Source: an uncultured Bacteroidota bacterium (GTDB lineage: Bacteria > Bacteroidota > Bacteroidia > B-17B0 > Aurantibacillaceae). Taken from it: a DNA stretch of 64,000 nucleotides. A model generated the notes under the pieces. It did not search any database, had not been told where the DNA came from, and saw only the letters and a list, made by a program, of their open reading frames with translations. A program made the position numbers and the translations under genes. The stretch covers positions 1 to 64,000 of the forward strand of contig CAITNS010000010.1 of NCBI GenBank assembly GCA_903893815.1, in the 5' to 3' direction. Shown here piece after piece: positions 59,956 to 64,000 of the stretch (positions are counted from its first letter, which is position 1; each line of letters starts with the position of its first letter).

Positions 59956-61683
59956 ATGAAAACGAAAATATTATTTTTTATTAGCACACTATTTTGCTGT
60001 ATAATATATACTTTTTGTTATTCACAAAATTTGATAGTAAACCCAAGTTTTGAGTTGGCAACACCAGCTTATTCAACAGCAATTGTTCCTGCATCATGGC
60101 CAAGTTTAAGAGGGCTTTGGAAATTTGATAATACAGCAAGTCCCTTAGTGGCAACTGTTGGAACTAATTTAACATTGGCTGGCACGCATACTACTATTGC
60201 TGGTTATTCAGGTACAGATAACGCGGTAAGAATTGGACCTGGAAGTAATTATTCTGTATTACATGGGATGCCTGGTAATGGAGGAAGCGCAACATTGGTC
60301 AATCAATATACCATATTAGTAGATTTTAGAGTTGCATCTCTTGGAAGTTGGAAAACATTTTATCAAACCAACAATACAAATTCAAACGATGCTGATTTAT
60401 GGGTTAGAGATAGTGATGGCATGATTGGAGTTGGTGCTGCAGGTTATAGCATAGAGGGAGCTATTCCGAATGTTTGGCACAGAATGATTTTATCAGTAAA
60501 TAATGGTTCATTTTTTAAGATTTATTTAGATGGGAGAGTGATTTTAAATGGAACAATACAAGCTGTTAATGGTCGTTTTTCACTCGACCCAAGAACTTAC
60601 TTTATGTCTGATGATAATGGTGAAGATGGATTAATAGATGTTTCTACTATTGCTTTATTTAACAGCGCTTTAACCCAAACAGAAGTTGAAAGTTTAGGAA
60701 GATGGACATGCAATAATTGGATAGGAATGGGCAATTATCAGCAACGAGTAAGAAATGGCGGTTATCCCTCTGCCTTTGCGGGTACATATTATCTATATGC
60801 AGGCTCTGAAACTAATTCAGATGCTTACCAAGATGTAAATGTGAGTGGCGATGCAGTAGCCATAGATGCTGGATTAGGAACCTATGCTTTTTCTGGAAGG
60901 ATTCAAACCTATAACCAAAACCCTCAAGATCAAGGACAAATTATTGTAGAATATAGGAATTCATTAGGAACTGTTTTATCATCATATAACACGGGTTTAC
61001 AAACTACAGCATCTGCATGGATAAATTTTTCGGATACACGAACAGCTCCAGGATTAACTAGAACTATAAGAATTAGATTAATATCAAAAAAAAATAATGG
61101 TACTTCAAATGATGCGTATTATGATGATTTTTCATTAACTAAATTATTTATTTTAAGTATAAACGATATTGATTTAAAAGATTTAATAGTTGATAACAGC
61201 GAATGCAAATTAAATTGGGTATATAGTGGAAGTGAGTCTTTAGAGAATTTTGAAATTGAACGGAGTCAAGATTTTGTTAGTTGGGAAAGTATACGTTCAA
61301 TTAAGTTTGCTTCTGATGAAAAAAAATATAGTGACACAGATTTTTTAACTACAGGCAACACCTATTATTATCGCATCAAAGGAAATACAATCAATCAAAA
61401 AACACTGTATTCAAAAATAAAATCAATAAACGGCAACAATGTGTCAGATTTTTATTTGCATCTTGCTTTTGAAAATCCCATTAATGTTAACGAAGAATTT
61501 AATATAGTTGCTAATCAATTGAATTGTGATTTACTAATTTATGATTTAGGAGGAAAAGTAATTTATGAAAGTAAATCGAATCCCACGAATAATTTTACGT
61601 ATCAATTTAATTCGCAAGGAATATATATTTTAAAGGTAATACATCAAAATAAAATAATTACTAAAAAAGTAATAGTTAGATAA
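59956..61683 (+). CDS. T9SS type A secreted protein with LamG-like domain
   Basis: 575 residues: signal peptide (1-24, FCYSQ), NLIVNPSFELATPAYS, a concanavalin-like LamG domain (about 50-255, LRGLWKFDNTASP, YTILVDFRVAS, RMILSVNNGSFFKIYLDGR, STIALFNSALTQTEVESLG), a second beta-sandwich of the carbohydrate-binding type (about 260-400, GTYYLYAGSET, YNQNPQDQGQIIVEYRNS, DAYYDDFSL), an FnIII-like linker, and a T9SS type A sorting domain (about 495-575, LLIYDLGGKVIYE, GIYILKVIHQNK). It probably binds glycans at the cell surface; no catalytic residues recognised. It overlaps the FAD oxidoreductase gene tail to tail by 8 bases and lies inside the phosphonate cluster. Confidence 0.8.
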   Translation: MKTKILFFISTLFCCIIYTFCYSQNLIVNPSFELATPAYSTAIVPASWPSLRGLWKFDNTASPLVATVGTNLTLAGTHTTIAGYSGTDNAVRIGPGSNYSVLHGMPGNGGSATLVNQYTILVDFRVASLGSWKTFYQTNNTNSNDADLWVRDSDGMIGVGAAGYSIEGAIPNVWHRMILSVNNGSFFKIYLDGRVILNGTIQAVNGRFSLDPRTYFMSDDNGEDGLIDVSTIALFNSALTQTEVESLGRWTCNNWIGMGNYQQRVRNGGYPSAFAGTYYLYAGSETNSDAYQDVNVSGDAVAIDAGLGTYAFSGRIQTYNQNPQDQGQIIVEYRNSLGTVLSSYNTGLQTTASAWINFSDTRTAPGLTRTIRIRLISKKNNGTSNDAYYDDFSLTKLFILSINDIDLKDLIVDNSECKLNWVYSGSESLENFEIERSQDFVSWESIRSIKFASDEKKYSDTDFLTTGNTYYYRIKGNTINQKTLYSKIKSINGNNVSDFYLHLAFENPINVNEEFNIVANQLNCDLLIYDLGGKVIYESKSNPTNNFTYQFNSQGIYILKVIHQNKIITKKVIVR

Positions 61684-62785
61684 AGCTACTTATTGCTTTT
61701 TTAGCTAAACCAAAGCTTAATGTCATTCCTGCGCCAGCCATGGCATTTACAATTAGCACGTTTTTTTTAGGATCTTCGATAATAAATTTTTTATTAGATG
61801 ATTTAGCATAAACACCGTGCCATCTTTCTTTAATGTTTATGTCTGTAGTTGGCAAAATTCTTTTTAAACCTGATATAATTAAATGATCAATTTCTTCTTT
61901 ATTAAAAGGGTTTACTGACTCATCATATTCATGGGAGTCGCCAATGAGTAATTCATTATAATTATTTTGAGCCACTAGTAAATTAATCCCATAGTATAAA
62001 TACTGTGGTTGTTCTTTTTTTATTCTTGTTCTAATTACCTCTAATGTTTTACATTTACTAAAAGAAGCATAATGAATAAATGATGTTGCCGTATACAAGG
62101 CAGGAGTAATTACTGTATTAGAAGCTTCCGTTTTGAGCATTTGTAATTTGCATTTGGTAATCTTTGCATTTTTGTAGACTTCAGGAAACAATAATTCAAA
62201 ATCAGCACCAGTGCTAATGATTAATTTAGCCGCTTTAATACTACTTTTGTTTGTATAAATAGTTGGTAATTTTTCGCTGATAACGGTGGTGTCAAATAGA
62301 AAGTCTACTTTATATTTTTTTGTCAACCATTCAGCAATGGCAGGAATGCTTTCTCTGCTATAAAGCGTGATTTCATTCTCGCTATATAAAGCTCCTTTTA
62401 AATTTTTTGAATTCACATAAGGATATTTTTTTAAAACATCTTTGTGATTTAGAATATGGTGATTTTTGTTGGTATATAATTTGCTATATTCATTAATGAG
62501 TTCCATTTCATCATCATTATAAGCAAGCCCTAATGACCCCCCATTTTTGTTCCAAGTTTTTGTGTCTTCAAAAAATTCGGTCCAAATTTTTTTGGAATCA
62601 GCTACTAATCCTTTGTATTTTTCTTCTTGTCCAATTTCCCAAAATAAACCAAAGTTCCTGACGGACGCTCCTTGGCACGTATGGTTTTTTTCAACGACAA
62701 TTACTTTTAATCCCTTTTTTGCTGCCCAGTAAGCATGAGCCATGCCAACAATTCCTGCACCAACAATACAAATATCGTATTTCAT
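61676..62785 (-). CDS. FAD-dependent oxidoreductase linked to aminophosphonate catabolism
   Basis: 369 residues of the D-amino acid oxidase/glycine oxidase fold: FAD site YDICIVGAGIVGMAHAYWAAKKG (about 3-25) with VVEK at the end of strand 2, ASVRNFGLFWEIGQ (about 40-53), and the C-terminal NVLIVNAMAGAGMTLSFGLAKKA. This matches the TIGR03364 clade known to travel with phosphonate genes and thought to oxidise aminophosphonates related to 2-aminoethylphosphonate, such as hydroxylated or N-methylated forms. It starts five bases after the phnW stop, so it is co-transcribed. Its 3' end overlaps the LamG gene by 8 bases. Confidence 0.8.
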   Translation of the reverse strand: MKYDICIVGAGIVGMAHAYWAAKKGLKVIVVEKNHTCQGASVRNFGLFWEIGQEEKYKGLVADSKKIWTEFFEDTKTWNKNGGSLGLAYNDDEMELINEYSKLYTNKNHHILNHKDVLKKYPYVNSKNLKGALYSENEITLYSRESIPAIAEWLTKKYKVDFLFDTTVISEKLPTIYTNKSSIKAAKLIISTGADFELLFPEVYKNAKITKCKLQMLKTEASNTVITPALYTATSFIHYASFSKCKTLEVIRTRIKKEQPQYLYYGINLLVAQNNYNELLIGDSHEYDESVNPFNKEEIDHLIISGLKRILPTTDINIKERWHGVYAKSSNKKFIIEDPKKNVLIVNAMAGAGMTLSFGLAKKAISSFI

Positions 62786-62790
62786 AACGT

Positions 62791-63894
62791 TTAGGCAGTT
62801 ACCACTATTTTTTCTTCCTCAAATACCTCGATCATACATTTAACGAGATAGTTCATATCCTCTTCAAATAACTGACCAATATTACCAATTCTAAAGGCAT
62901 TCACTTTGCTTAATTTACCAGGATAAATTACGCAGCCTTTGTCATTTAATTTTTTATAAAAGCGATCAAAATTAAAATTAGGCTGTTTAGGATATAAAAA
63001 TGAATTGATGATATGCCCTTGAATTTCTTGAGGTAAATATTCTTCAAGACCCATAGCGCGCGTTCCTTTTAATAAAACTTGCTGATTGTTTCTATAACGT
63101 AGTTCTCTTGCACTCACTCCGCCTTCTTTCACTAATTCTGAAATAGCCTGTTGAAAAGCCATAATGGCTAGTGTAGGCGGCGTAAATCTAAATTGTCCGT
63201 TCTGTTCTAATCCTTTCCATTGCTCGAATAAATCTAAACTAACGGTTGGCGAATTTCCTTCACATTGATTTAAACTTTCTCGTTTACAAATTGCAAACGA
63301 AAAACCTGGAACACCTTCAATACATTTGTTGGAAGAAGATACTAAAAAGTCAATATTATTTTCTTCTACCTGCATGGTTACACCGCCAAAACTACTCATG
63401 GCATCAACGATATAGGTTTTATCATATTGTTTACATAATTTACCAATGGTAGCAATTGGATTAAAAAGCCCTGTAGTTGTTTCGCTATGAATCATTGCAA
63501 CATGCGTAATGTGAGGTTGTGATTTTAATACATCTTCAACAATGGTTGGATTCACTAATTCATTTTCTTCAAAACGTAAAACTTCGGTTGCTATATGATG
63601 AGTAGTAGCAATTTTTAAAATTCTTTCTCCATAGGCGCCATTGATAAGTATAAGTAGATTATCATTAGGTTTTAAAGCGCATGAAATAATGCTTTCTATT
63701 CCAAAAGTACCTGAGCCCTGAATAATAACAGTGGTATAATTATTTTTATCTACGATGGCAATATCTAATAAATGGCTTCTAATTTCTTGAACTGCATTAG
63801 TAAATTCTAGATCTCTTGATCCAACATCAACAAACATTGCTTGTTTCACTTTTGCACTGGTGTTAAGTGGACCAGGTGTAAATAATTTCTTCAT
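62791..63894 (-). CDS. phnW: 2-aminoethylphosphonate-pyruvate transaminase
   Basis: 367 residues, PLP-dependent. It transfers the amino group of 2-aminoethylphosphonate to pyruvate, giving phosphonoacetaldehyde and alanine. Visible: LFTPGPLNTSAKVKQAM, DVGSRDLEF, IIQGSGTFGIE, HSETTTGLFNPI, DAMSSFGGV and the Schiff-base Lys in SSSNKCIEGVPGFSF. The region RFTPPTLAIMAFQQAI is also typical. It starts three bases after the stop codon of the HAD phosphonatase-like gene, in the same leftward transcript. Confidence 0.92.
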   Translation of the reverse strand: MKKLFTPGPLNTSAKVKQAMFVDVGSRDLEFTNAVQEIRSHLLDIAIVDKNNYTTVIIQGSGTFGIESIISCALKPNDNLLILINGAYGERILKIATTHHIATEVLRFEENELVNPTIVEDVLKSQPHITHVAMIHSETTTGLFNPIATIGKLCKQYDKTYIVDAMSSFGGVTMQVEENNIDFLVSSSNKCIEGVPGFSFAICKRESLNQCEGNSPTVSLDLFEQWKGLEQNGQFRFTPPTLAIMAFQQAISELVKEGGVSARELRYRNNQQVLLKGTRAMGLEEYLPQEIQGHIINSFLYPKQPNFNFDRFYKKLNDKGCVIYPGKLSKVNAFRIGNIGQLFEEDMNYLVKCMIEVFEEEKIVVTA

Positions 63895-63897
63895 ATT

Positions 63898-64000
63898 TTA
63901 ACTAGCCGCAATAGTTTCTAATAGTTCCGGTATATATTTTACGCTTTTGATAATATGTGTATGAGGGTGTTTTTCTAATTCTTCTTGTTTTGTTGCTCCA
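63898..64000 (-). CDS. phosphonatase-like HAD hydrolase, C-terminal fragment (window edge)
   Basis: Thirty-four codons plus one base are in the window, ending in TAA at 63900-63898. The peptide GATKQEELEKHPHTHIIKS followed by VKYIPELLETIAAS matches the C-terminal tail of the TIGR03351 PhnX-like HAD proteins (PHTHI-x-x-SV-x-x-(I/L)P-x-LL). Those act on, or are linked to, phosphonoacetaldehyde-type substrates. The active site is outside the window. Its three-base spacing from phnW puts it first in the visible operon. Confidence 0.65.
   Translation of the reverse strand, partial: GATKQEELEKHPHTHIIKSVKYIPELLETIAAS

Overview
The window looks like a chromosomal segment of a low-GC, AT-rich gliding member of the phylum Bacteroidota (Flavobacteriales/Sphingobacteriales-like; I cannot place it to genus). 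The evidence is a GldH gliding lipoprotein, a giant SprB-like adhesin followed by a PorP/SprF-family protein, four secreted proteins with type IX secretion (T9SS) C-terminal signals (two CHU_C/gliding-motility-associated type, two type A), TAnnTTTG promoter boxes, lipid A synthesis (lpxB, kdsC) and several intergenic palindromes of a kind I associate with Bacteroidota genomes. No rRNA, tRNA, CRISPR array or prophage was seen. Most genes are ordinary core genes; the accessory material lies at the two edges and in the T9SS substrate genes.

Layout. 1-400: the end of an IS256-family insertion sequence that appears to have landed ten codons into the toxin gene of a toxin-antitoxin pair. 581-4768: an outer lipoprotein, gldH overlapping a RicT-like PSP1 gene, a short-chain dehydrogenase and a membrane-anchored thiol peroxidase. 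4855-7959: a NIDO-like/PKD/CHU_C secreted protein. 8000-14339: a cytochrome c maturation run (ccmB, ccmC, ccmD, ccmE, a VOC protein, ccmF, a DUF2520 oxidoreductase, kdsC). Its CcmE carries a CxxxY heme-binding motif instead of HxxxY. 15097-26325: a 3433-residue SprB-like protein with about 38 tandem repeats, including a duplicated block of eight repeats, directly followed by an SprF-family gene. 26373-29861: phosphatidylserine decarboxylase, an exported unknown and metG. 29939-31683: a homing-endonuclease-like DNA-binding protein with a histone H1-like tail, in an operon with an LD-carboxypeptidase. 31906-36989: a hydrolase, tyrS and a fused 2-oxo acid dehydrogenase E1. 36992-46797: DUF2071, a divergent DUF2147 pair, a beta-barrel protein, a CocE/NonD hydrolase, hemL and a T9SS protein. 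46978-51839: YjbR family, SpoIID-like, lpxB, surE, ridA and an RRM protein. 51908-58984: a Rieske-like lipoprotein without cysteine ligands, CtpA protease with two exported unknowns, rhodanese, an rRNA methyltransferase and an amidohydrolase-fold protein. 59010-64000: an aminophosphonate catabolism cluster (PhnZ-like HD oxygenase, FAD oxidoreductase, PhnW, PhnX-like HAD) interrupted by a divergent T9SS LamG protein.

How the genes work together. The ccm genes supply a variant System I for holocytochrome c. gldH, the SprB-like protein, SprF and the T9SS cargo belong to surface motility/adhesion. phnW plus the PhnX-like HAD protein, and the FAD enzyme plus the PhnZ-like protein, would give two converging routes for releasing phosphate from 2-aminoethylphosphonate and its hydroxylated or N-methylated relatives. 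The most unusual items are the HNH/HTH/H1-tail protein, a roughly 183-nt four-armed palindromic element at 32737-32919, the super-repeat structure of the giant adhesin, the IS-broken toxin gene, and the phosphonate cluster with a secreted protein embedded in it.
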